Position numbers and translations under genes: made by a program. This document shows positions 1-11,735 of a stretch of 64,000 nucleotides of DNA, piece after piece. The notes below the pieces were generated by a model. That model did not search any database, was not told where the DNA came from, and saw only the letters and a program-made list of their open reading frames with translations. Where the stretch lies: positions 103,850,410-103,914,409 of the forward strand of contig CM063284.1 in NCBI GenBank assembly GCA_032173965.1, read 5' to 3'. This stretch comes from Sitta carolinensis. Lineage: Eukaryota; Chordata; Aves; Passeriformes; Sittidae. Numbering within the stretch: position 1 is the stretch's first letter; each line of letters begins with the position of its first letter.

Positions 1-1899
1 TTTTTCATAGAAATCCAGTTACAAAATGATCAAGAAGCTGTTCTAAAATCTTATCTCTGTTAAAGGACTCTTTGCTTTGCAGCAATGAGTTTAATGGCAA
101 AGGTGCTTCATATCAGACCTGTTTTAATAAAGTGCAGTAACTCCTGTGAACTTCAAGTGTGACTTAAATTGCTGCACTGTTTTTTTATTTACTTTTAATC
201 TGGCAGAAACTGATGGTTTGATTTTCAGTTCTAAAAAGCTGTTCATTTTATGAGATATGTAATGAGTTACAAATGTAAATTTGATCTAGGAAAAATACAA
301 GATTTTTCTACTGCCAATGTGCCCCCGAAAAGAGAAAAACAAGGACATATAGGCTGAAGGAAAAATGTAACCTTTGATATCTAAAGTGGTTTGGTTTTAA
401 TGTCACAATTATTGCAGAAAGGGCACTCTTAGACATATTGGGCCACTGTGAGAAGGACAGGAACATCACTAGGAATCAATCATTTCTCTCACAGGTGTTT
501 ACAGCTCTTCCCTGAGGATATCACCATAATCTTTGGCCATGGAAAAAACAACTTTTGTTCTGATACCCACATTTACAGCCATCACTGAAACATACCGTTG
601 TGCTACACATTTCAGCTGGGCTCCCATTCCCATAATTTGTACTAACAAAACATGAGTCTCTTCTCAGAATCACATTTAATACACCATTTCTATTTTTCAC
701 ATTCAGCCCACATGGTGCTATGCCTGAATAAAAGCAGATTGGCTTCCATTTTTATTCAGACACTCTGGCTAACCCTCATATACATAAAAGAACCGCATCA
801 AAGTTACCACCCACTGAACATACACAATTTTTTTCATGAATTGGGTCCAATCCCTTTTTAAAGGAGCTGTTAAAGGGATTGGGTAGCTTCTTTGCATGTT
901 GCGCAGATTCTTCCCCATTTCACAGATTCAGTAACAGCTATTGTTGGGAGCTAAAGAAGCCATTTTCCTACCAATTCAAGTGAAATATTAGTCCTGCTCC
1001 ATAATAAGCTTAGTGAGTATTTACTGGATACTGAGGTAGTAAAGAACCACTAGAGATCTTGAGTGGAATATAAATAGATTACCTTTTACAGAGTCTCAAT
1101 GAGAGGAAGCTGAGAAATATGTCAGCTGTTTAATTATTAACATTCAGTATAAATCAATAGCAAAATAGGCTTTGATGGTGATCTTCAAAAGGGTTTTAAT
1201 CATTACTTCCCTCACGCACAGAAAGTAAGTCTGAGCACTGGGGGTTTAGCCTGTGTTTCTCTTAACTGCACTGGAAGGCTACCACTGTGTTGTTGCATTG
1301 ACTTTATTAGCAATAATTAAGATAGCACCAGTTTTTAAAACATATTGGCATTTGGGACTATTGCTACCACATGGCATACCTGGGTATGCACAAATGAACA
1401 AAATTCACTTAAATCCCATTGAAATTAATTAAGTCGTATGATAGGACTGTAGATTTCGGACCCATGTGATGCACATGCATGGCACAGAGTGAAGTCAAAA
1501 GGTTTATCATTTTCCTTTAGTGTGGTGCTCCCCTGCCACCTGCCAGGATACTGATGAACACACAGGGTCCTGGGGACAAGAACATCTGTGGAGACAAATT
1601 TCTTCACCAGCCCACTTTCACAGTTTGAATTTGTGCATTTGATTTTGTGTTTGATTTGATATTATAGAAAGATATGGTATGTAACCCCCTGGGGAATGTG
1701 TTCCCTATAGTTTGATTAGAAAAGTTATTCTAAGTGAAGTTGGGAGGGATTCAAAATGAGGAGGTGTGGGATGCAAAGCAGGGTGGGGCAGAGGGAGAAC
1801 AGTTTAATGCAGGTCTAAGTGGCATTGAAAGCAAAGAATAATTTTTTAGTAGTAAGTAAAGAGCTTAAATAAGTTAAGACCTGCTAAAGTTTCTGGGTC
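1..1899. other. Unique AT-rich non-coding sequence
   Basis: No recognisable gene or repeat family is visible. The longest open frames are under 70 codons and resemble no family I know. Two short perfect inverted repeats occur, at 724-733/750-759 (10-bp arms) and 847-857/872-882 (11-bp arms); the second is listed separately. Confidence 0.6.
847..882. repeat. Perfect 11-bp inverted repeat (hairpin)
   Basis: CCAATCCCTTT at 847-857 is matched exactly by AAAGGGATTGG at 872-882, with a 14-nt loop. It could fold as a short hairpin in DNA or RNA. The stem is too short for a typical miRNA precursor, and nothing around it suggests a transcript. It may be chance. Confidence 0.7.
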
Positions 1900-2716
1900 T
1901 TGAAGTCTTGCTGCAAAGTCTTTGAGAGCCACAGCTTCCTGATGGATTCCCTATAGCTCTCCAAAATAGGATCTTCCGCTATTCCTGCAGTAAGTCCCCA
2001 CTCCCTCATTCCATATTTCTGCTTCTTCAACTAAATTCATGTCCTCCCACCTTCCGGCTGCTCTAACTCTATGTTGCTTGCCCTGCTTCTCATCCCTAAT
2101 GTACAAACTGTACTCATACCAGGTTGCAAATGCTCCAGAACTGCCTCCGCCTCTGAGCGCTTCTCTTACAACCTGTACATGTCCTTGCACACTCCTTCAC
2201 CTCAGCATCCCTTATCTGTAAGATCTTGGAAGCTCGGAAGTTGAACCTAATATATTTAGCTTCTCTGCAGTCATAGTTAGTCTCTGACTGATCTCTTGCG
2301 TGCTAGCCAGGGAGCTCAGACTGGGTCTGTGCTCAGCCATGCAGGCTCCCAGGATGGAGGGAAGCTGTGCAGTTTGTGCTGTGACCCGGATGCCAGAAGA
2401 GCTCTGGTAGAAAGCCACTCTGTGCCGGCTGAGCTCTGCCACTGCGCTCCTCCCTGCCTCATGTTACCTTACGTGAGAGTGCCTGCAGTCAGGTGTTAGT
2501 CTGCCACGGAAATTCTACTTTCTGTATGGAGTCTTTTGTGGAAAAAAGTGAGGCAGAGAACAGCTGGGGAGAGTAGGAGCTGGTGACTGTGAACCACATT
2601 TGCGAGTCCAAATCCAGTTGGTGACTGGACTTCCTTTCAGTGTCACGCAGTGACTTGGGGGTGGGCTCACTGCTGAAGTCATTAGGGCATCTGGGTTGTT
2701 GCATGGGTCGTGTTAA
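1900..2716. other. GC-richer non-coding patch of unknown nature
   Basis: This patch is visibly richer in G+C than its flanks and carries several CpG-containing words, for example around 2150-2160 and 2385-2500. Short open frames exist on both strands (2212-2442 minus, 2296-2499 plus), but neither resembles a known protein. I see no CR1 signature. It could be an unrecognised repeat, a regulatory element or an exon of a non-coding transcript; the sequence alone does not decide. Confidence 0.35.
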
Positions 2717-2812
2717 TTATCACCCACTTAAAATAAATTATCATTTATAAATAATAAAATAATGAAAATAAAATTTAAATTATTAAAATAGTTATCATTT
2801 ATCACCCACTAT
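2716..2812. repeat. AT-rich tract between 11-bp direct repeats
   Basis: The word TATCACCCACT occurs at 2718-2728 and again at 2800-2810. Between the copies lie about 71 bases of almost pure A/T containing ATCATTTA-like words. This could be a target-site duplication around a small insertion, or a local duplication that later became AT-rich. One such repeat pair is also expected by chance in a window this size. Confidence 0.5.
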
Positions 2813-5800
2813 GCTTTCTGATATCTTGGATTTGGGTTTTTTTTTAATAATGAAACCTAAACTGAACCAGTGTATGTGACTCTTCATACAGTCAATTACA
2901 TTACCTTTGCAATTTTGACTGTTACTAGTTAAGCTACAGCTTATGTTGTTATTTTTTAATCCTTCTGTTTCAGGACCTAGATAGAAAATATTTTCATGGG
3001 GTGGTTTGAAAAGCTGATCTGCAAAAACCATATTTTGAAGTTTGTGTGCTTAATAGCACACGTGAAATTTGCTCAGCGAGTGTGCTTTAGTTATTTTCTG
3101 GTATACTGATACTGGTCATGGCAAAAGGGTTTTTCCTTTTTTCCTCTTGTAAGCAAACATCTAACAGCCACGCTAAAAATGTCAAAGTGCATTATTTTAT
3201 TCCTTCCTTTATCTTCCTTTCCTCACATCCTTTTCTTGCTATTGCTATTGCAGTGCCTCCTTCAATTAAACAGATAAGTAGACCTCTTCCACTGCTCATC
3301 CCAACATATATAGCTGGGTGTGGGATTAATAGTTCACACTAGCTGCTGCTTTTCTGCCTATTGCTGAGTCAATATGAACTTGTTCAGACTCTGTTCAGTC
3401 CCTGTAGCTTCAGAATTTGATCTCTATTGCCTGTTTCCAAATGTGCGCCTGCCTCTTCGATGAGCAAAGTACGTCTGCCAGGATGACAAGATTTCGTACA
3501 CTGAGCCATCCAAATCATTTTCCCATAATCTCACAATGATAAATCTTTGAGAGAAACATTCTCTTCTAAAAGTCCTGCTAATGTACACTGTGTTCGCTAA
3601 GGAAAATGGTTTAGAACTATGAATCATTTAATTAGAGTGGTACCATTTTTCCACAAGGAAAATTCAGAGAATTATTGATATGGAATAGCATGAAATGAAA
3701 TACAGTTTCTTTGTTTTTCTAATTATTGTTTTAAATTTCAGTGTTCAGAAAGATATTTTGCAGTACTTCTGTTCTTAAAGGTATGCTTCAAAGAATGTTG
3801 TACTTTTCGTTTTGTGCTCTTTGGCTTTTCTTTTCAGGTATTTTTACTACAAATAATGTCATGTTTTAGTTCAATTTATTTATAGGATCTTACTATGCTG
3901 ATAGTTACACAGAATTTTTTAAATTCAACAGCAGGTCAGTATCAAGTCATCTGGGAAGACATGTTACTTTATAAGCTTCCAAATTGATGCAGTGAATCCT
4001 CCAGTAGATTTGCTATTGCACTTGTTTTTCCTAAACGAGTACTTTGAAGAAAAGTCTTGTAGTGACTTGCTACACAGGCAGTTTTTCATTTTGTGTCATT
4101 TGATCAGGCAAGTTCATTTTGCTGAAAGGCTTAATAAGTACTATGTAGTGCACTAATTAACCAAATCAGTGAAAGCTGGTAAAGTTCCATCTGCAAAGGC
4201 TTGGCATAACAACTATATTACCCCAAGTGTATCTAAGCAGATCCTGAACTCTGTAATAAAATTTGTAATACAAATGACCAAGATCAGTTAATGGAATAGT
4301 AGAAGTTCTTGGTTTTCAATAAATGATTGATATTGGAACAGTAATTCAGAACTTAAGATTATGGTACTTAAATTAACCATCATACTTTATGGAAAAGAAC
4401 CATTTTTATGTCATCAAATACTTAACAATCTGTGACTCAGTCAATTGCTATCTGAATAATTTCATATCCTGGAACAGTAAAACTTTAGGAAAATTGTGCA
4501 ATTTTAGAAGAAAAATGCTAGAAAAGATCTTAAAGGAAGTGCTTCTCTGTGGAATGTACAGTTTGTGCCGTGCTACATAAACTTTCTCTTTAAGGAAGGA
4601 AAGCTTTTGCTTTGAGGATGTCTTGTTTCTTTTTTTCCAGCAGATCTGTAGAATTACTTTCATGAGTTACAGATTTGCTGATATTCAGGATACCATATTG
4701 TTTAGTGAACATGCTTTGATTCTGGTCAAATTAGTAATTATTTGCCAGATTTTTTTTTTCCTCTCTTTGTCCATTCCAACTCTTTTTCTGAAGTCTGTAG
4801 GAGTATGAAAGGTGTCCTTTTTCTTGGCAATCACCAGCATTGCACTGATATTATTAAATTTCTGTCAGTTTCTGTAAGTGGAGTTCTGGCATGCTGCTAT
4901 GGCTCTTAAAATAGGATTGATTAATACGCTTTTCATTTTCATAAGCTTGTGAACAGACTTACCTCCTAGCATAGAATTTTATTTGTCCTTTTTATAGCTG
5001 ATGCTAAGCTGGTTATATCTTGATTAATCCAATAGATGTATCTAAATCAGAAAAATGAAAATAAAATCGTGCATTTTATTTAACTTGAGCTAAGAGCTAA
5101 GAATTTAGTCAAAGCTGGTTACTTAGGGCGTCTCCAAAGGCATTAGTGAGAAAAGGAAAATCACAAAGTGTAGTAAGTGTCTTCACATTTCAGATTATTT
5201 TCACAGTTTGGAGGATACAGAGGCTGCTGTATCTCTCCATTTCTACTAAGTGAAGTTAAGACCGAATGGCAGTCTCCAAGGTTTCTGATACCAATACAAG
5301 CTGTATTTCTACCTTTCTTTCTGGTGTGAAAGTCTGAATTGTAGAATACGTACATGGGCTCCACGGTCTGACCAAGAGTTACATATGTTGTTGCTTCTGG
5401 AAAGGAAGCAACCCAGATACAATTAAAACAATTGATTAAGCTATGCAGTTTCAAAAGCAGCTTCATAAAGATGTCTTGTATCCACCTGGAGCCTTTTCCC
5501 ACCCTTTTGTTAAATGCCATTCTCTGTAGTATGAGTTGTAACACTGGCTGCAGTTTTTAGTTTTCTCTGAAATGCCTAGTACAGTTTTTTTAGTACTGTG
5601 AACTATTAATAGCAGGTGTTGGAGGTAGGGGAGTAGGGCTATCAGCACTGGCAGGTGCTTGAAGATGCTCTTTCACTCTATGCTGTGGAAACAAGTGGTT
5701 TCTCTCCCCTTGGTTATAAAAGTGTTCTCTCTCTCTGCTGCCAAATGAAATGTTCATGGGCCCCACTCACACGTGGTTGGCATGTTTGCTTTAGGCGAGT

Positions 5801-7253
5801 GCTTTGTCCTGTTGAAGTTGTTAGGCCTTAAGATGCTTAAGATTCACAGCCTGTAGAACCCATTTGACCTATGGCACCTAAATTTAAGCTTCTCAGTTGT
5901 GAATACGCAAGGCTGTGTTTAAAAAACTGATACCACTTGCCTGTGCAAAAGAGCTGCACGAAGGCATGTCTAGGTTCATGAGCAAGGAACTTACGTTTGC
6001 TATGCTGCAAGGAAGCTTTTGTCTTATTGTTGATGGTCAGATGAACAGGAGGCTAAGAAGTCTGAGAATGTTAACTGTCTTTTACCATAGCTGGAACTGT
6101 AATAAAAATTACCACTTCTTGCATGTTTTCTTCAGTAATTTAATTTTCTATGGCCTTGAATGACTTAGTTTCATTTTCTATTATCAAAATATTTGGAAAT
6201 CTTTCTCTGTATGTGGAAATTCATATCTTTTTGCCCATTTGTTAAACATACTTTTTTTTTTTTGCAAAGTAAGTTTAAAACATTTCATTTTGTCTTCTTT
6301 ACTTGTATTTGTTGTAAGACTCATATTCAGATAATTCCCATCAATATGTTTCTGTGTGCCCTCAATACCTCACATATTGAATGATCAGCAGTAGCTCTGT
6401 AAATAAACATTTTTATAGCATGCCCACTTAAAAGCAAAGTTTAATGTTGATTGTATTATTTTCTTTAAGATGCAGAAGATAGTACCACATTTCTTAAAAT
6501 TCTTGACCAAAATATTTAAACCTCTTTTTCTTTTAATACTTACTGTACTTTTAATCCAAGAGGGCATGGAGGAATGATTTTTTTTTCTGTGTTCTGAATA
6601 CATTGACTTCTTTGACATGATTGTTAATGCACAAATATCACTTGAATTTCTGAATAAATGGATCTTGGACATGCTTTATCAACTTAATACACTAAGAAAA
6701 TATGTACATGAATGCATGTACAACCACAAAAATTATGCACATTCACAGTGACATAATCATCTGTATCTACATATTTGCATATATGCATTAATAGAGAACT
6801 TGCAAAAATTGTTTGAAAATAGAAGGAAAAAATTAGTTCAAAATCAGCAGAAAACACATTTAAGCTGACATTAGGAACAGAGAGAGATCTTAAGTGCTAG
6901 GAATAGATATATATATCTTGTTAACTTAAAAAAAAAATTGGGAAAGAACACCAGTAATTCCATGGTGTCAGAATGTATTGATAACCAGATGTGCAATATA
7001 TATCTTTCACTCCTGAAGTACTTGCTACTAAAGTTTACATAGTTTTACCAGCGACTGGTCCTATGTGTACTAACCACTAGAGGGGGAATGAGACACATCT
7101 TTTGTCATGAACCTTTGCAGATAGTTGGTGGCAGAAGTCTTGAGATTCTAAAAAAATCTTCTTCATTTTTATCCTCTGTAGAGTATGGCCTTATGACTAG
7201 CCAGACATCTGCAATCTTCTCACTTTGGGTCCTCAGGGTGTAATTCTCATTTC
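2813..7253. other. Unique AT-rich non-coding sequence
   Basis: I found no gene and no repeat family. The longest open frame (minus strand, 5161-5544, 127 codons) has no recognisable domain. A CTCF-like core is at 7074-7086 and is listed separately. Confidence 0.55.
7074..7086 (+). promoter_or_regulatory. CTCF-like motif core
   Basis: CCACTAGAGGGGG resembles the core of the vertebrate CTCF insulator motif (CCASYAGRKGGC-type) in plus orientation. Only the core match is visible and occupancy is unknown. A second CTCF-like core in the opposite orientation lies at 8497-8510. Confidence 0.3.
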
Positions 7254-7815
7254 AGATTCAGAGAATCACACAACAAGTTAGGCAGGAAAGGACTTTAGTA
7301 CCGCTTGAAAGACAGAGGCAATTTCCAGTCTTAAGTAGGTAGATCAGGCCTTTGTACAGGCAGGTTTTAAGGGTCTCCAAGAATAGAGATTCTACAGCCT
7401 TTCTGGGCAAACCCAATCCAGAATGTGGCCACTAATGCCCATGGTTTACATTTTTTCCCTGAAATTTAATTGGAATATCCTTTGTCAAAGCTTATATCTG
7501 TTGCCTTGCAGTCTTACATTGAGCACCACTGAGGAGACTGAGTCTCTGTCTCCTCTACACCTTCCCTCTGATTAGTTGAATGCTCTTGTAATATCTGTCC
7601 ACCCACAGCCTTCTCTTTGTAATAGTGAGGAAACCAGTTCCTTCAGAGTCTGCTGGTATGCCACCTACTCCAGACGTCTTGTCATTGTGGAAGCTCTGCT
7701 GGACTAGTCCTGGTATATTAATGTCTTTCTGGGAAGCCCAGAGCCACACTTAGTTCTCACAGAGAGGTTTTACAAGTGTCAAACATGACGGAAGAACCAA
7801 TTTCCTGAACGTTCA
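7254..7815 (-). mobile_element. Old CR1 LINE 3' fragment
   Basis: Read on the minus strand, the element ends at the left in a decayed CR1 terminus (AGAATCAC near 7262). CR1 landmarks follow in the expected order. These are the 'TCTCCAAGAATAGAGATTC' block near 7373, the 'TTTCTGGGCAA' block near 7400, a diverged 'GAGCACCACTGAGGAGA' stretch near 7520 and a 'TTTCTGGGAAGCCCAGAGCC' stretch near 7725. Divergence is heavy and no open frame survives, so this is an old, 5'-truncated copy. The right boundary is approximate. CR1 retrotransposes by target-primed reverse transcription, usually leaving such truncated copies. Confidence 0.8.
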
Positions 7816-8496
7816 GGTTCCTATAGCCCAGTAAGCAAATTTTCACATCTCTCTCCTATTCAATATCTCTATTGTTGTCCCTGAAAATAAACCTTCTGAT
7901 TTGTTTTAGTATAGTGGAGTCAGTTCTCACGAATTATAAGATAAAGAAGAATCATGTTTGCATTCCTTTGTGAAAAGATATCGCCTGATGGACTTCTCAA
8001 GTGACCATTGAAGATGGAGGGGTAGTAACTTCTCTGTCCAATCTCTGGTCACTGTCCAGAAACTTATAGATATGAGGTCAACAATAAACTAGAGACTTCT
8101 TTTCTTCTTCTCTGCCTGAACCCCTGTGTGTGTGTTACTGTGTGTTTCTATCTGCGTCACAGTAACACTCTATTACTTGCTTCTACTTTCTATTTGATCC
8201 TTATTCTTCTCCAAACCTTTGAGCCCACCCTGGCTTCCACTCCTGGCTTTCTTCATGTTTCTGTTCTCCATCTTACCTCCTCTCTGCCAGTGTCCATATT
8301 CCCCTCCCCACTATCTTTCTGCACTCTTCTCCATATCAAGTGAAGCACATTCATAATGGTAAGTAAATGTTTCACGTATATTGGTGATATATGTTGACAA
8401 GGAGTAAGAGACATTTTGAACATATGAAAAATAAAGTCTTTTAAAATCCTTGCATCCTACCGCATTTTTCCTTAAAAATAAAGGCTTCCGTTGATT

Positions 8497-8510
8497 GCCC
8501 CTGGTGGTAG
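8497..8510 (-). promoter_or_regulatory. CTCF-like motif core, reverse orientation
   Basis: GCCCCTGGTGGTAG on the plus strand is the reverse-oriented form of a CTCF core (CCACCAGGGGC on the minus strand). With the site at 7074-7086 it makes a convergent pair about 1.4 kb apart. This is a motif-level call only. Confidence 0.35.
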
Positions 8511-9551
8511 TTGCAAGCACACTGCTATGCGAAACTGAGATTGAGTACAGCTGCAGAGATTGGATTTTACCATGTTTTGCATGAAATTGCTTACCAGTTC
8601 TCCAGCTCTTGATTCTTTGTTCTCAATATGATACATAGTGATCTGTCAGAGGAATGGGATTTATTCTTTCAAGTCATTCATAGAATAGATTTATATGGTT
8701 TCATAGTAGATTTAAGTATGGTTTATATGGAATAGAGCAAAAGGATTGCTGAAGTGAATAAAAGGTTTCTAAGGCATTTAGATGCCCTGTATTGTTATCA
8801 CACTTTTTTTTTTTTTCCCACAGAACTCCACCCATTTTCATGCCACAGGTGAAGTGGCATTTTCCCTACTTTCCACACGGTGTAACCAAGCAGAAAATGT
8901 ATTTCCAGGACAAATGAGATCTGCTTAGGGCATAGCTTTAATCTAATGGAAGACTTCTCTGAATATGATGCATAAAGGCATGCAAAAATGCAGTTATTTG
9001 AACATAATCTCTAAATATCCTTGCAAAAATTGGTAATACTACAAATTGTCATTGAACATTCCATTACAGGATTTCAGTAATTCTGCCACAGTTTTAAGGA
9101 TCTCAGATGAATCTTTTAATGTACTCTCACCTGACGGACTGCAGCACCAAGTCCTGAGCCAGGCTCTTTCAGTAGAAACACTAGGTAAATTTAGCCCTAT
9201 AGTCTAAAGAAGAGAGCAGGCAGGGAATACAGGCAACTGAAATTATCTCTGTAAGTAATGTAAAAATTCTTTCTAAAAGTGAAAATAAAATATGTGATTG
9301 CAGTGATGCAACACGAAAGTAAATTGTTTCAAATAGCACTGTCACTGTAATGAGAAGGAGTCTAAGTGAACTGTGTGAACCTGTGGTAGTGTGGAAGTTC
9401 ATGGATGTTTACTCTGAGTATTAATATGGGAGAGAAGTGAGGAAGAGAATACTAGATTTTACCCAAAAAGATGGAGTTACTTAGCTTGATAGGCTAAGCC
9501 AGGAATTCTCTTCTTACAATATCTGATAGGATTTAGTTAAGTAATTTGTCT

Positions 9552-9580
9552 TTCCTTCTTATTTTTTAAATAAGAAGGAA
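9552..9580. repeat. Perfect 13-bp inverted repeat with 3-nt loop
   Basis: TTCCTTCTTATTT at 9552-9564 pairs exactly with AAATAAGAAGGAA at 9568-9580 around a TTT loop. It makes a compact 29-nt hairpin. Both arms are biased (pyrimidine then purine), so it may come from inverted duplication of a simple tract. No transcript context is visible. Confidence 0.75.
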
Positions 9581-9974
9581 GTAAGGAATAAGATGACAGG
9601 ATTGTTCATGTATTTGTGAGGGTTCAAGAGTAGGTGTTGACCTCTTTTACTAGGACCAAGACTTTCTTTCAGTGGGTGCAACAGCTATATTAGTGCTGCA
9701 GTCTGCAACCCAGAGCTCTGGATAATATTAAAAAATAAAAACTAGGTATAGGAATGGAATTAGGTGGCATCTTTGTTCAGGAACATGAAATTTGACAATG
9801 TGGAGTACAAGGAAGAAATAAAATTCTGCATGTAACTCTGAGTAAATGTACTTTTCAGTGAAAACAGCTGCAAGAGCTAACTTACATGATAACTATGCCG
9901 AAAAAATATGAGAAAACTGCCATGTTGCTAGCACATATCATTTGTAATCACTATTGTTTCTATGGACATTCCTA

Positions 9975-10860
9975 TGTCAGAAGACACCAAGCTGAGTGGT
10001 GTGGTTGAGACACGCAGGGAATGGGATGCCATCCTGAGGACATGAACTGGATTATGCAATGGGCCCAGGTGAACCTCATGAGGTTCAGCAAAGTCAAGTG
10101 CAAGGTGCTGCACCTGGGTTGGTGCAATCCCCAGTTTCAATACAAGCTGGGGATTGAGGAGATGGAGAGCAGCCCTGCTGAGAAGGACTTGGTTATGCTG
10201 GGGACTGTAATGGACACGAGCTGGCAGTGAGCATTTGGAGCCGCCCAGAAAGATAGTTGTGTCCTGGGCTGCAGCAGAAGTGTGACCAGCAGATCAAAGG
10301 AGGTGATTCTGCATACACTCCTGTGAGACCCCACCTGGACTACTATGTCCAGCTCTGGGATCCCCAGCATAAGAAGGATGCAGACATGCAGACCTGCTGG
10401 AGCAAATCCAGAAGAGGGACCCAGAGAAGGGCAGAGGGCTGGGGCACCTCTCCTGTGAGGACAGGCTGAGAGAGTTGGTGCTGTTCAGCCTGGAGAAGAA
10501 AAGGCTTCAGGAAGACCTTATAGCAGCCTTTCACTACCTAAAAGGGCACTACAAGAAAAATGAAGGCTACTCCTTTTCAGTAGCACTTGTAGAAACAGGA
10601 AAAGGGATAACAATTTTAACCTAGAAGAGGGTAGATTTTAAATATCAGGAAGTAGATTTTTACGGTGACAGTGGTGAAACACTGGAAGAAGTTGCCCGAG
10701 AGAAGTGATAGATATTCCATCCCTGTAAATATTCAAGGTCAGGTTGGGTGGGGCTCTGGGCAACCTGACATAGTTCAAGATATCCCTGCTCACTGCAGAG
10801 GAGTTGGACTAAGTCACCTTTAGAGAACCCTTCCAACCCAAACTCTTCTATCATTCTGTG
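9975..10860 (+). mobile_element. CR1 LINE 3' end, about 0.9 kb
   Basis: The element enters CR1 ORF2 at 'GACACCAAGCTGAG' (the end of the RT catalytic block). It continues through the ORF2 C-terminal part ('CACCTGGGTTGG', 'CCCCACCTGGACTAC', 'CAGCCTGGAGAAGAAAAGGC') and into the short 3' UTR. It finishes with 'CCTTCCAACCCAAA' and a terminal ATTCTGTG octamer at 10853-10860. It is 5'-truncated, as most CR1 copies are. Premature stops and frame changes show that it is inactive. The 3' end is precise; the 5' junction is good to about 10 bases. Confidence 0.93.
10021..10230 (+). pseudogene. CR1 ORF2 remnant (after RT catalytic core)
   Basis: This 69-codon open stretch holds the conserved CR1/Jockey-clade segment following the catalytic box. 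'WAQVNLMRFSKVKCKVLHLG' and 'NPQFQYKLG' are at about residues 14-45, and 'SSPAEKDL' follows. It lacks the catalytic aspartates, which lie upstream in intact ORF2, and it ends in a stop inside the family's reading frame. It is a non-functional piece of the mobile element that contains it. Confidence 0.85.
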
Positions 10861-11538
10861 TTGCTGTTGTTACTATGAAGTTGGCATGAAGTTAACTCAC
10901 ATCACCCATATGAGCGCTCTGAGCTCACTACCTGTGGTTACATTTACTTCTCAATATGTGCCACGTCAATTTGTACTGTGCAACCCACAAAGTCACCAAA
11001 AGTACAAGTCTGTGCTGTTAAGATTTTTTAATATATAAATAGATTTTTGTTGAAAAACTGATAGTTTCTTTGCCCTTATAAGATCTAAGGATAAGAATAT
11101 GATCTTTTATTTTAAAATACCTAAGTGTCCACGCAGTAATGTCTCTTCTCATAAAAGTCTCAAGGTTCAGGAAAGCACTCACACATCCCTGTTCAAAAAG
11201 AAAAAAAGTGGGTAAGGACATCCTGTAAAGAATCTCTTACCATAAGGCTGTGTTGCTTTTGCATCTTGTAAGAATGATGGCTCAATACTTCTGCTTTTCA
11301 AAATGTAGTTGTCATCCCTTTTTATAGAGAGCAAAATTGGAGCAGATAGATGAGAAGCAATTTGCATAGTCATACAAAATAAGACCTTCACAAAAATAGT
11401 CTATTAACTCATATTGTGTCAATTCCATTATTCTAGTTCAACAACTAAATACATTTACTCTTTTAAAAGGCATTAAACTTGCATAGTTTTGGGTTTTAAA
11501 TAAGTCTTTAAAAATTTTGTGATCTAATCCCAAATTTC
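10861..11538. other. Unique AT-rich non-coding sequence
   Basis: I found nothing recognisable between the CR1 terminus and the LTR-like sequence. Short minus-strand open frames near 11018-11391 have no family resemblance. Confidence 0.55.
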
Positions 11539-11735
11539 TGTGCTGGTTTTGCTGGGATAGAGTTAAATATCTTCCTAGGAAATAAGTTACTCTTCTTTTC
11601 TCATTGGCAAGTGTTCTATGTTCTTTTTTTGGATATATTAGTAAGTATGCTCAGTAATATTTCAGAGATAGGCAAGGAGTAATATTGGGCATTTCTAGGC
11701 AGCACTTACCTAACACTTCATGAGAGACATACAGT
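11539..11735 (+). mobile_element. Decayed avian ERVL-type LTR, 5' part
   Basis: The stretch opens with TGTGCTGGTTTTGCTGGGAT followed by AGAGTTAA and CTTCCTAG. I recognise this as the start of a common avian ERVL-class LTR beginning with TG. Further weak matches follow in order: a GTG-TTCT-GTT-TTGGAT-like part near 11610-11640, and GCAGCACTTACC near 11699-11710. The promoter/polyadenylation half and the CA end are not recognisable, and no viral gene sequence follows. It is probably a solitary, truncated LTR. Family name and right boundary are uncertain; a chance match to the first 30 bases is unlikely. Confidence 0.55.

Larger units (their letters stand above)
7816..9974. other. Non-coding sequence with pyrimidine-rich part
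   Basis: No gene or known repeat is recognised. About 8100-8340 is pyrimidine-rich on the plus strand with a short TG run near 8125. A poly-T tract lies near 8803-8818. A CTCF-like core (8497-8510) and a perfect hairpin (9552-9580) are listed separately. Confidence 0.55.
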
